Source: Kwoniella bestiolae CBS 10118 (lineage: Eukaryota > Basidiomycota > Tremellomycetes > Tremellales > Cryptococcaceae). Taken from it: DNA of 64,000 nucleotides. Positions 10,263-22,181 of the stretch are shown here, piece after piece. The stretch is from assembly GCF_000512585.2 (NCBI RefSeq), contig NC_089242.1:248001-312000 (forward strand), read 5' to 3'. Within the stretch, counting starts at the first letter, position 1. Every line of letters begins with the position of its first letter. Below the pieces are notes generated by a model. It saw only the letters and a list, made by a program, of their open reading frames with translations. It was not told the DNA's origin and made no database searches. The translations under genes and the position numbers were made by a program.

Positions 10263-13200
10263 ATGAGCGACGACCTCCATCCCGATCTAGACGAATTCTA
10301 CGATACAGTCCACGGCTCAGACGATCAGTGGGTAGATGAAGACGATGACGAGGGAAATGTTCAAGTATTTATCGATCCAGACGATTTCTTCGGTTCAGAA
10401 GATGAGGACGAAGACGATGATGATGCAGATTACATATTCGAAGAAGACATAGGAGAGATCTACGATGAGGATGACGAGGAAGAGGAGGGGGAATCAGACG
10501 AAGATATGGGAGATGCGAGATTGATCATTGATAATGAGGATGATGGGAGTGCAGAGGCATTTAGGGAGTTGCACAATGTGATCACTCGGAATCAGGTAGC
10601 TGAATTTGAGGATGAAGAAGGTAATATGGATGTGAGGAGGATATTACAGACTCTCCTTAGAGGGGGTGGTCTGAGAACAACGACAGGACGGACCAGTGCG
10701 AATGCCTTGAATGGTCTTGCTAGGGCGCAGGCACAGGAGCAAAGGAGGAACAGGAGGGACGATCCGAAGTGGAAGGCTCCCAAGGAACCTCAAGCGGCTG
10801 GGGTGGAGCTGCTGAGGTCTGGTGAATTTGGGAGAGTAGGTCAGTGGTCCCCCCCTGGGAAGGAGGGGAGGAAGAGACCGAAAGTGCATAATGGGTGGAT
10901 GAAAGGGTGGTCTGGACCTAAGAATACTGTAAGCGATACATACCGTCTACTGCATCAAATAGGTTACCTCGATGCTCATGACCATGATGCCTTACCTAGT
11001 CACCCCACTCCCACGCTATCGTACCCAACACTCCTGGAACGATCGTTGCTGCTTATCCTGCTGTACCGTACGTGGGGCAGTTCGCGAGAGAAGATTACTC
11101 GTTGTTCTGTGAGTATGGTCCTTTATGATTTCAACTGTCCATCTCTCCATCTCTACGTAGAAACGTCAAAAGATATCAAGGACGACGTCTATCAAACGAT
11201 CCTCTTGCATGCGTTCTCTTGTGCAAGTAAGACGAATTAACATTCGCCCAACATCGCAGACACCGCCACCCAGTTCTTCACCCTCCACCTCTACTCAATG
11301 AACGAATCTCGTAAAAACCGTATCAGTCATCGCCCCAATCCGAATAAGAGACAAAGAACATCACGATCTCCCGAAGTGGTCACCTCCCCTTCAGCGCAGG
11401 AGGAGGAGGAAGAGGAAGAAGATGAAGATGATTATGAGACGGAAGAATCGGACGACGAAGTGTTCGATCCATGGGGTAGGAGGGGACGGGCCGTATCTGA
11501 AGATTCAAGTTTGAAGAAGATCAAGAGGGTTCAGGGGGTTGAGGGAAGTTGGACGGTCACGGATTGCGATGCTGATAGGAAGGGTGAAAAGTGGGTTATC
11601 AACCATCTTTCATCTTCCACCCTCGTCTCGCCCTTGCGTGGCGATCCCACATATGGCTGGGAATGAAGAAGGGTACTGATATTTGTAACTGGAACTGGAT
11701 AGGATGATCTACTCCTCGATCACGCCTTATGTACATATGCTGTATACCGCTGAATCGGATCAGGAACATGTGGAGTTGAATTTCTCTACGACTAGACGAA
11801 ACGATTCGTGGGGGTATGATAGGTTTGGTGTGAGTGATTCTCCATTTCTAGTGTACTTCTCTTGGTTATACGGATTCAGATGGGATCTCATCTCTGAATG
11901 ATGAATCATTTAATGCTGATGTTTCGTTCTGGACTCTCGCCAGATTTGGAGTATAAGGTTCTCGGCGGATGGGAAAGAGGTAGTGGCCGGTGCTAGCGGA
12001 GGTAAAATTATGGTTTATGATATAGATGCTCAGAGACGGACTCTGGCTGTTAGTGGACATCAGGATGATGGTGAGCGCATACCTTTGTCAATACTCCTGA
12101 AACTGTTCTTGATAATGCCTGCTTCTTGTCCTTTCGTTATATCCGCTGTGACACGAGATCTGTGTATATAGTATGCGAACACACTAACAATGCTCCACAG
12201 TCAACGCCGTGTCATTCGCCGACGAATCATCAACCAACATCTTAGTCTCAGGTTCAGATGACGGTTATGTCAAAGTATGGGATCGACGATCCCTTTCTTC
12301 CTCTACGCCCTCCGGGATCCTTGTCGGTGCTACTGAGGGTATCACCTATACCTCGCCGAAGGGAGATGGACGGTATATCATTGCGAATTCAAAGGATCAG
12401 GCCGCGAGGTTGTATGACTTGAGGAAGATGAGGTCGGCTAATGAGTTTGAGGGTGAGAAGGACGCTGTGATACATTATGGGCAGCAGAGGTTTGATTGTG
12501 AGTGGTGTTCGATCGACATGGACATTCTGTACAGGTCCTCTCGGTGTCATCACACGGCGTCCTGTTCACTTCTTGAGATGACTCGACTGATGATCACTCC
12601 TTGCCAGATCGAAATATGGAATACCCCCGACCTAATCGTCTGGCTCATCCCAAGGATTGCTCGATCATGACCTTCCGAGGACATAGTGTGCTCAGGACCT
12701 TGATAAGATGCCATTTTAGTCCTAGAGAGTCGACTGGACAGAGTTATATCTATTCTGGAAGGTGGGTTCTCAGCCGTGGAGATGACATTTATATGGTCCG
12801 ACAAGCTGATCATTTGAGGGGATAGTGCGGATGGGTTGATACATATTTGGTCACTTGATGGACGAGGTGAGTTGGCCACATTTCAGATCAATGTGAACGT
12901 TGTAGCTGACACATGGCGTACGATTACAGTCGTTCAAGGTGAATCTCGTTGGACTAAACATCAGAAACGCAAGGTAAAACGCTAACATCACATATACTGC
13001 GTAGTACTCAACCGAGCAGAAGCACTCCCCCTAAAACAGCAAAACACTTATACAGACCCCGCCACCTCCGACCCAACTTTACCTGCAGGTTCTCGCAGAA
13101 ATACCGCCCAATCGTACTCATCGTACGGTATGGGATTCACCGTAAGAGACGTAGCGTGGCATGGGTACGAGCCTACCCTCATGTCTACATGCTGGGAGAC

Positions 13201-13363
13201 CAGGGGCCGTGAGAGACATGGAGGGAATATTGCGAAACATGAGTGGAAAGGGTTGGGGAAGGGCGGGTTGAGGAGGTTGGAAGATTGGGTTGAGAAGAGG
13301 CAGGAGGAGGAGGCTGAGAGGACGATGCCGGGGGGAATGGGGTGGAGTGATTGGGATATGTGA
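10263..13363 (+). CDS. DCAF11/WDR23-like WD40 protein, CUL4-DDB1 substrate receptor
   Basis: The N-terminal 80 residues are very acidic (runs of Asp and Glu), followed by a basic Arg-rich part and the block LLRSGEFG. Later exons give WD40 repeats: IWSIRFSADGKEVVAGASGG with VYD, then VNAVSFADES..VSGSDDGYVKVWDRR, then FRGHSVLRTLIRCHFSP. The VWDRR end of a repeat is the WDXR motif by which DCAF proteins bind DDB1. A second acidic insert of about 30 residues (EEEEEEEDEDD) sits between repeats. The last exon carries VRDVAWHGYEPTLMSTCW, a typical terminal repeat. Family members recruit substrates to the CUL4-DDB1 ubiquitin ligase. About eight exons; the exon between 11000 and 11280 is the least certain. 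The stop is the TGA at 13361-13363. Confidence 0.85.
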
Positions 13364-13953
13364 TTTTCTGCATTATTGGGAAGTAAACTTTCGGATTGTA
13401 CTATACCTGTTGCTAGCTGTACTTTCCTGTTATGTAGCTGGATACATTGTGTTAGACCTGATAAAGTCATGTATTCAACGTGTATGATCGTCCAATAGCA
13501 AAGAGTTGACATGCATACAGTATGCACCTTGCTATCCATGAGGCTGAAGAGGAAGAAAGGAAATGCCAAGAATGTGATACACGATTACACGTCATAATGG
13601 GTGTTTGTCACTACTGCAGTAGTCGAATCCAGATCAAAGGGTTATTATTGTGCTTGTCCCTTATACACTAGGTCAATGCCACTCTTTACTGCACACACTG
13701 TCGTCATAGACTGACCCATCTGGCGTCACTCCCATCAAACACCAAAAATCACTAGGAAGCCTTTCACACGACTTTGCTGCTTGGTCGCCGTTAGGAGATA
13801 TATAAGATATCACCCATGTGTCAATGCCATGAACCCCTTCAAGTCAATCATCATCATCCATATACAATCCAGCTGGTCATCTTTGTCAAGCATATCTTTT
13901 CGACCTGGTATAGTCGTAGTGATCACATTGATTACCGGAACGAGCCTAGCACG
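13364..13953. other. Intergenic region, promoter side of the tricalbin-like gene
   Basis: About 590 bases with no supported gene. A long open frame extends back to 13816 in the reading frame of the next gene, but its extra 46 residues are His- and aromatic-rich without a motif and are probably 5' UTR. Confidence 0.45.
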
Positions 13954-16900
13954 ATGAGTGCCACGAGTCAAAGTGAAAATCACGTTACCGATACCCCACA
14001 TACGTCATCAGCGGGTCAACCTGAGAACGAAAATGAAAATGACAAAATACATCATAATCATACCTCAAACTCAATCAGCTCACCGGTATTAGTTGACCTG
14101 ACACCATTACCTGGCGAAGAGGACAAACAAATATTCTATCCATTGGATATCACCTCTCTTGACAATCTACACCAACAAGCTCAAGATCAAGATACGAACA
14201 AGCCATTACCCATCCCACCCACCACCACCATGTCAGGGGAAAACAAAAACACCGAATTCCCCGACCTCCCACCCGTACCTCCCTCCAGAGTGATAGGCCA
14301 AGGATACTCCGCCGAACACCCCGTACCGACCGTACAGTCCTACAAGATCGAGCAGAAACAGCACGAGCAAGATGCCAAGGCGTATGCTGAGATTGTTGAA
14401 CGACGAAGGCTGGAATCTGAGCAGAGGGATAGACAAGCCCAGTTGGAAAGGGAGAAACCTACCCATGAATCAACTCAAGGTGGGCAGGTCTCGGCGGGGA
14501 AGGACGAGGAGACCAACGCTGTAAAAGCCCAAAAGGATAAGAAGGACGAGCCGCAACCTGGGACGGGGGCTAATGAGAAATCTAGGTTGATGGAGCAGAT
14601 GAATAGTAATCAATGTGAGTTGGTTTTTGCATTTGTACTGTTCTTACTGTCTGTATGGTTTGCCGCTCTTCTGAGAAGACTGTAATTTGGATGCGAGAGT
14701 AGAGCTGATCAGGTTCATTCGTTTATAGTGAAACCCACCGAACGATTCCAAAAGGCTGAGAAAGGTCAACGAAGAGTTAGAGATCCCATCACTGGTGCAG
14801 AGGTTATCGTCAAGGATGCTGATCCCAAGGGTAAGCTCATTCTCTCTCCACTCCTCTCTTTCCACTGTCCTTTTGTCTGTGCAAGGCCAAGTCAAAAACG
14901 CTGATATTTATTGTTGGTACACTCAGACTTCGACCCCAGCATCCCAGCTACGAAAGGCACCAACGCTTTGTACCATGCTTTCCCCCCTCCCCGACCAGTC
15001 TCAGTGGACGCTATGATTGATAAGCTCAAGCTCCTCCAATATGTCGTCTTTGGCTCAATGTTCGTCATTTGGCTGAGCGTTGCTTTCGGATCAGGATTTT
15101 TCAAGTTGATCTGGAGATCCATCTTGTGCGCTTCCGTCGGTTTTGGGCTTATGACGCTTATCAGTATTGTTGAGAGAGGCTTGGACAAGGAGGTGGAGAG
15201 GGTTAGACAAGATATGGGGAGACAACGGGGAGAAGCTTTTAGTCCTCCTATTCCTGAGAGTGTGGAGTGGTTGAACGGGCTTATTAAGTTGGTTTGGGGA
15301 TTGGTTGATCCGTGAGTTGAGCAACCTCTCTACCTTTCCTCGTGGTCTATACTCCGACCTCGTTCCCTTCTTCTTTCACTTCTTTCGTTCGAAACCTGAA
15401 TCTCCGCGGACCAAAGAGGATTACTGACTAACCCTGTATCACTATTCCAGCGCTCTCTTCATCTCCGTCGCTGATATGGTCGAAGACATTCTCCAACAAT
15501 CCCTCCCCGGTTTCGTTGATGCAGTCAGAATCACCGATCTGGGACAAGGCTCAAACCCTCTCAGAATCACTTCTATCCGTGCTTTGCCTGATCAACCTGG
15601 AGATGAAGGATACCCCAAATCAGGATGGATCAACCAAGGCAACGAAGATATCAAATCTAAGGATACTGCTGGAAAGGATATCACCGAAGATGAAGCTGGT
15701 GATTACTACAACTTTGAAGTTGCTTTCTCTTACGGTGAGTCAGCTTGTAGTCATGCTTCGTCCAAGTAAGCAGAACAGCTGACACGAATTTGCTGTCATC
15801 CCAGCTGCCCTTCCCGGACAAGGTGCTCAGCTCAGAGCCAAGAACATTCACCTTTTGATCGAATTCTTCCTTGGACTGTACGACTGGCTCCACATCCCTA
15901 TTCCTATCTGGATCCAGGTCGAACAGATCTTCGGTGTCGTTCGACTTCGAGTCCAATTCATCCCTGAACCACCTTTCGTACGAAATTTGACTTTCGCTCT
16001 TTGTGGTGTACCAGCCGTCGAAGTCTCCGCTATCCCCATGTCTAAACATTTACCAAATGTTTTAGATCTACCCTTCGTTTCCTCTTTCGTCAAGATGGGT
16101 ATCGCAGCTGGAACTGCCGAATTGGCTGTACCCAAGTCTATGACGCTCAACATTCAAGAGTTGTTATCTGGAGCTGCTGTTGGCGATACCAGAGCTATCG
16201 GTGTATTCCTTATTACCATCCACCACTGCGAAGGTCTCTCTGCTCAAGATAACAACGGTTCCTCTGATCCTTACGTCGTTTTGGCATATGCTAAATTCGG
16301 TAAACCCTTGTACTCTACTCGAATTATTCTCGAAGATCTCAATCCCGTTTTCGAAGAGACGGCGGTGCTCCTCCTGACAATGGACGAGGTCAAGGCGAAG
16401 GAGGATCTGGCGGTCATGCTTTGGGATAGTGATAAGATGAGTGCTGAGTGAGTTGTATTGATCTTGAGGAAAAGATTACATAAACTGATACAGGGTGTAT
16501 TCAGTGATCTCGTTGGCCGAGTTCAAGTACCCGTCGAAGAACTCATGATGAAGCCTAATGAGATGATCCGAAGGGAAGATAAGTTGATGGGCTTCGAAGA
16601 TGCTAATGAGATGCCCGGTGAGCCATCGAGTCGATAGAGGATGCGAAACGAGCTAACCTCGTATGAATATAGGTAAAGTCGTATGGTCTATCGGATACTT
16701 CGAGAAAGCCCCACTCATCAAAGAGCTCGAACGAGGCCCAACAGTCGAAGAGGCCAAAGCTGCTCCCGAACCTTCGAAGACTGCTCCCGAAATGGAAATG
16801 TTACCTCAAGATGCCGCTCCCAACCCCGCCAAGAAGGACCTACCTCCCCCTCCACCAGACGTTCAAAAGACCAAACCCGATCCTCAATGGCCATCCGGTG

Positions 16901-18644
16901 TCCTATCTATCATCTTGCACCAGGTCAACAACCTCGAGAGACAGAACCTTGAAGGAGCATCTGGAGATCGGGAAGGAGAGGCCGGTCAGGATACCGACCA
17001 ACCTTCTGAACAATCTGAAAACCTTCCTTCGGGGTATGGTGAATTCCTCGTCAACGATGATATGGTGTACAAGACCCGGGTCAAACAGTACACTACCAAC
17101 CCTTATTTCGAGGCTGGTACGGAAGTTTTCGTTAGGGATTTCGAAAATACCGTGGTCAGAGTTGTCATTCGAGATTCGAGGTTGAGGGAGGCGGATCCTA
17201 TTTTGGGTATTGTCTCGGTTAGGTTGTCTGAGGTGTTTAGTGAGGCTAGTAGTGTTACGCAGGTTTATGCGTTGACTGAGGGAGTTGGGTTCGGCAAGTG
17301 AGTGATTGGTTTCTTTGACCTTGATTATTTACTCCGTCGCTCCTCAGATGCTGTAGCGTGTAGGCTGTATTCAGTTTGAAGGCCGAAGAATCAGCTTTGC
17401 TGACGTCTTATGAAACCAACAGAGCAAACATCTCCTTCGCCTTCCGAGGTATGCAAACCACCTTGCCCAAGAACATGCGAGGATGGGACACCGGTACTCT
17501 CGAAGTATCCCAAGTATCAGCTACGATCCACAACGACAAGACTCAACTGTTCGAACCTAAAGCATCGAGATTGCGAGTGGTCACCTCTGAGAAGGTCGAG
17601 ACTCTTCAAAAGAAGGATGCAGAGGTTAACGGTAACTCGATGAACTGGGATTTGGATCTGTTGCGTCTACCTGTCTACTCAAGATATCAATCGTCCGTGG
17701 TATTCGAAATTGGTAAAGGAGGGGGAGCACTCAAATCCTTTGGTGTTGGTGTCAAACCTGATGCGGTCGCTGTTCTCTGGATGCAAGATCTCACTGACGA
17801 CGTGGAACAACAAGTGAAACTTCCCATCTTGGTCTCCAACAATATTCAGAACCTTAGACAGAACGCTATCAACGATCAGACTAAGAAGTTCCATGATTTC
17901 GAGATTGTCGGGGAGCTGACGGTGAGGTTGAAGTTGGATAGCGGATTGGATGAGGATCATGAGGTGGGTTCTGGATTCTTCGCTTTATCTCCCTCTGTCT
18001 TTGTCTGGCAGCTGAAAAGGATGAGTGCTGATCTTGATCCGTGGAATAGACTATCAGACAGGGTCAATCTAGACGACATGCTCTTGAGGCTCAGTAAGTG
18101 GTACAATTTCAATGGAACAACGCCTTCTCCTTTTTCGCCTACGGGCGCACTCTCAGATCTTGTACCACATTGCTCGTCGGCTGGCACATCAATCAAGACG
18201 ACTGGTGATCAATGCTGATTCTTACTCAACACTTAGCGACCACATCGAAGGTGAAGCTGAGATCGCTCGTAAGCAAGCGTCCTTCGACGACGATGGTGTG
18301 ATCGACAAGGACGAGCAAAGGCAGATTGATCGAGCGCACAAGAGACAGCTTGAATCGAGAGGCAGAGGATTGGCTCAGGTTAAGGCTTACCGGTCTGCCA
18401 AGTGGATGATGAGGGTGAGTCATCGCTAGATCGTCTACCACCAGATGATCCTCTCAGAAATCTCAGAAATAAGGACTGGGATGCTAACAATTCACTGGGA
18501 TGAATAGGGTGTCAAGGATCGACTGCCTGGTCAAAAGAAGACTAGGGAGCGTGAGTCTTTTCTTTTCCTTTTACGTTTACGTTGGAATGTCTGATCTTAC
18601 GCTGATGTTTCGATGTGACAGCTACCGTTCAAACTGAAGCCTAG
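13954..18644 (+). CDS. Tricalbin/Mug190-like membrane-contact protein with SMP and C2 domains
   Basis: A large, roughly 1,200-residue protein. Order of parts: a charged, low-complexity N-terminus (MSATSQSENH start at 13954), the block DPITGAEVIVKDADPK, a membrane hairpin (LLQYVVFGSMFVIW and ILCASVGFGLMTLI), and an SMP-like lipid-binding module (ALFISVADMVEDILQQ to VPKSMTLNIQELL). C2 domains follow; the first reads HHCEGLSAQDNNGSSDPYVVLAY with the Asp residues needed for calcium, and the second (SGVLSIILHQVNNL) has a longer variable loop. The tail is basic (GVKDRLPGQKK). Tricalbins tether the ER to the plasma membrane and move lipids. The fission-yeast homolog type is called Mug190. Introns occur at about ten places. 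The stop is the TAG at 18642-18644. Confidence 0.85.
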
Positions 18645-19017
18645 GTGGCAGGTTCTTCCAATCAGCCTTGTGTGAAGAGATGAACATTTGAGGTTTGGAT
18701 GAAGGTTAGGGAGGAAACGAAAGAAAGGGAAGACCATTATGAAAGATTGATTCATGTATCACATACACGTTTAAATAATACATGTAGCTCTTCCAATCTG
18801 CTATTCGAGTATATACAACATGGCTTAATGAGTCTACATATGTCTAAATTGATAGACTACCAGAGGGCGGCAGTAGGAGCTCGTCTGGATGGCTGGATGT
18901 CGTGGTGTGAAAGGCTCTTGAAGTCTCCTGTGCTCGGTCATGATATTTTTGAACTGACCTAACATTATAATCCCAAGTACCTCACGTCGGTCCCACTTTC
19001 AGTCGACGGTAAACCAC
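18645..19017. other. Convergent intergenic region
   Basis: About 370 bases between two convergent stop codons; probably overlapping 3' UTRs. No gene seen. Confidence 0.45.
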
Positions 19018-19822
19018 CTAATAATCATCCATCTCTACATCCTCCTCTTCCTCTTTGGGTGATCTATCTCCATTCTCAGTCCCACCCCCATTCTGACGAG
19101 TATGGGGAACAGGAGAGGAAGCAAGGACCGAAATTTCAGGCGGTATCGACGATCTGCATGAACGAAGCAAATGTCAGTCATAGAGATTCAATGTGCACAC
19201 CGCATAGTCATGTACGCATGCATGTGTATTGACATCGTTCAACTCACCTTCCTTCCGTCACATCAGCCTCCATCACCCTCTCCCTCCCTTCATCTTCTGG
19301 CTCATCCACATCCACATCCACATCCACATCCACATCCACATCGATGGTTTCCTTCTTCCTCTTCTCAACCTCGGCTCTAGCGAGCTTACGTTCCCTCTCT
19401 AATGCCTTTTGCTCCTTCTCTTTACGTTCTTTGCGGAGCTTGGCGATTCGATATGCTATTAGGTTGTTCTCCTATGTTCAGTGTTGATGTTAGCGATTCG
19501 TCTTTCCTACCTTCCCTCCAAAAGGTGTAGGCACAGTGAGATAATGCTTCTGGAGAAGAAAGAGATGGAAGAGCGGTGACAGATGGAAGAGAGGAGAGGA
19601 AACACCCAGATTGAACAGTCGAAAGTAGGTAGACTCACATCTTCCAGTCCGTTAATCACATCCTGTATAGCGACGTATCGTCCTGTCATCCATAACATCT
19701 ATGTCAGCTTATAGCCTACTAAACACACGGGACATGAGGTTATATTCGCTCAACTCACGCTTGAACATCTCATCGTCCGTCGGATGAGCGTCTGTGTATC
19801 CCCCTGATATCGAGGTGGACAT
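19018..19822 (-). CDS. Small acidic coiled-coil protein, unrecognised
   Basis: Four or five exons give roughly 150 residues. The start MSTSISGGYTDAHPTDDEMFK is followed by RYVAIQDVINGLEDENNLIAY.. and a strongly charged helix (RIAKLRKERKEKEQKALE), predicted coiled coil. A Val-Asp repeat encoded by hexanucleotide units follows, then a Ser/Pro region and an acidic end (EEEEDVEMDDY). There is no signal peptide or membrane segment. Composition and the helix suggest a small subunit of a nuclear complex, possibly a chromatin remodeller, but this is a guess. I do not recognise the family. Confidence 0.65.
19303..19338 (+). repeat. CATCCA hexanucleotide tandem repeat inside a coding exon
   Basis: Six perfect copies of CATCCA. 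Read on the minus strand they encode an alternating Asp-Val tract in the small coiled-coil protein. The unit length keeps the frame, so copy-number change would alter the protein by two residues at a time. Confidence 0.95.
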
Positions 19823-20452
19823 GGCTACCGGCGTTGGTGTTGGTGCGATTGGTGTACGGAAGGGATAGCAATGTCTTGTGAGGGTAGGTAGATGATGTGT
19901 TGTGTTGTGTGTGTAAGGCAATAATAATAATGTAATGTGGATTTGGCATCCCAGGTGGAGGTCTCATCTCTTGAAGTGGCGTTAATTTCCCCCTACGCGG
20001 GAACGTGGCAAATGCGACGTAACCCAAACGTGAACAATCGTCTTCGTCTAGTCAGTTGAATCACGTTTGAGCAGATGGAGATCTTGCATGAGATATGACT
20101 AATGTAAGATAATATGATAATGGAGGTCTCTTCCCCATTTGCGTTTTGAGGCGGAATGACGTTTCTGAATCAATGGATGGTGAGAATCCTTTTTGATATC
20201 GTCCTGTTTTGAACAAGCTACTGGTGAAGCTAGTTTGAAGGGGACGGTACTATGCACGAATTCTGTAGCTGGAGACATATATATATATATGCCTCGTGAT
20301 GCGAAGGAATCCGCTGCTTTATATCTCATCCCACCCCATTTACATCCACTTCTACTCCTTCCTTGACGACAGCAACATCTTATCTTCCCTACTCCCTTCT
20401 GACCATTACAGCGCAACTCAATTCCATAAATCCCAACAAAGCCAGGCTCCTC
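19823..20452. other. Divergent intergenic region upstream of calpain-like gene 3
   Basis: About 630 bases shared by two divergent genes. It contains an (AT)7 run at 20277-20290 about 165 bases before calpain-like gene 3. A 119-codon minus frame here has no motif and is probably chance. Confidence 0.45.
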
Positions 20453-21777
20453 ATGCACCAGATGATCTTTCTTCCGTTCGCACTGGCTTTTATCGAGCTA
20501 GGTGAATCGATGACCCTCAGATACAGTATGTTTATAGCGCTGATGTGTTCTGCGTAGTGCTTGGTAGTCCGATAGTATCGCTAGCTCCGCACCTCGTGGA
20601 CCTTTCTGCCTCTCGACCAATCTCACGTACCCCCGCAAGACATATCATCGCCTCCAGTGTTGAAGGTGTCTTACCGACTGCTTCTGCAACCACTACGATT
20701 CTCGCAGTTCGATCCAGCAGGTCAAGTGCCCCTATCGCAGGCAATGAGGTAAAGACTTCCTGTAATCAGCTATGGGCCAACATCCCATCGGAAGATTGGT
20801 TGGTGAGTGCTCGTTGCCCGCCATTCACAAAGCCGCCTCTCTCTATACATTGCGACCTGACCCCAAAAACATTGGACAGTCCTAACCCCTTTCCCGGCAC
20901 GCTCCTTCATGCTATGCTATGTATGGTGCTGAATACTAAAAAATACAGTTCGCAACCCTCTGCTCATGGTCCACCGCCGACCCTTCATGGCCCCTCTCCC
21001 ACCTGGACTATGCGCTGGAATTCAATGACCCACGAGACCTCCCAGTAGTGAATGTCTCGACATATGATGATGGCTTGAACCTACGCGATCCACTGACTAT
21101 GGTCTATCAGGGTGTGAAGGGGAATGGGAATTCCGACCCGGACGATGCATGGTGTGTCTTTCCTGCATCATATCCGTCCTACTACAAGACGTCGAGAAAT
21201 TGAGCTGACGATGGATATGACAGGTGGGGAGGGGCGATCCGCAATGCTTTGCTGTACAGCTCCACCATAGTCGATCACATGAGTGGGAACTTCAAGAACG
21301 ACGCGGGATTCAGAGATTGGGCGGGGTATCATTCTTTCGCATATCTGATCGGATCATATCCCGTTAGGGAAGATCCTTCATACTTTGCTAAGGAAGTGTG
21401 GGGTAAGTCCTCCTACTTTAAGATGTATAGATGAACCACATGTCATAGGGAAACGCAGCTAACTGATGTCTTATGATCACGATAGAAATGTGGCTCGACA
21501 AATCATCGAGATCGCCGATCATCGTCCTCTCGAAAGCTACCACGTCACGATGTCTGAGCGATGCAAATCGGTATTTCTCGATTACGAGCTTCGATACCTA
21601 CACCTCAACGTGAGTACAACATGGGTGGTTGTTTTGGAATGATATATGAAATGTTGAGTTCTTGGGATTTTTAGAGTCACACTTTGGGATCCGACATCAA
21701 AGGGCGATGCGGGATACTTCCTGGTTGATGCCAATCGCTTGAAGGTTGATGTCAAATGGTTGTGGCATCTTATGTAA
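20453..21777 (+). CDS. Secreted calpain-like protein 3, predicted inactive
   Basis: Six exons (20453-20501, 20558-20802, 20949-21151, 21224-21402, 21486-21609, 21675-21777) join in frame to 300 residues. The signal peptide is split by a 56-base intron and reads MIFLPFALAFIELV then LGSPIVSLA. A Ser/Thr/Ala/Arg-rich linker of about 55 residues leads to CNQLWANIPSEDWL and FATLCSW, then WWGGAIRNALL, then SPIIVLSKATTS, NRYFSITS and VTLWDP, ending in KWLWHLM. The calpain Cys, His and Asn positions read Asp, Arg and Asp. An ATG three codons later (20462) is an equally good start. It is the first gene of a head-to-tail pair with calpain-like gene 4, 404 bases apart. No function is known; secretion follows from the signal peptide. 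Confidence 0.8.
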
Positions 21778-22181
21778 CTTAGTGCTTTATGTCCGACTTC
21801 TCAGAAGTGTACTCCAGTTGCCTATTTCGATACAACTGTGACACGAATGAACCAGTACATACAGTACAACGGATTGCGAAATTGATTGATATCACCTGTA
21901 TCATGCATGTTCATCAACGGAACATTTTCCATCTTTTGTCTTCTTGATCCTTGACGGGTTGCACTCTGGATTGCGAGATGAATGAGACATCCTTTGTGGC
22001 TATTTTCACTTGAAACGCACGACTGATTACAGTGGTCGAGTCCATTTTCGGCGTCTTTGTCTCATTCTGTTGCCCTTCAAAGCACACAATCGAGATTGAA
22101 AGTCGCGATCTAGACCATTCCCCCCACTCAGACGGTAGAATAGGCAAGCAAACACAGTGCGAACATAATCACAGTGCGAAC
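21778..22181. other. Spacer between the tandem calpain-like genes
   Basis: 404 bases separate the two paralogs. No gene is supported. A 9-base direct repeat CACAGTGCG occurs just before the second start codon (near 22154 and 22170). Confidence 0.45.

Noticed and set aside
13816..13953. N-terminal extension of the tricalbin-like gene
   Set aside because: The residues look untranslated in character and a good ATG follows at 13954.
20099..20458. 119-codon minus frame before calpain-like gene 3
   Set aside because: Low-complexity, Cys/Arg/His scattered composition with no motif; it covers the promoter and first codons of a well-supported gene.
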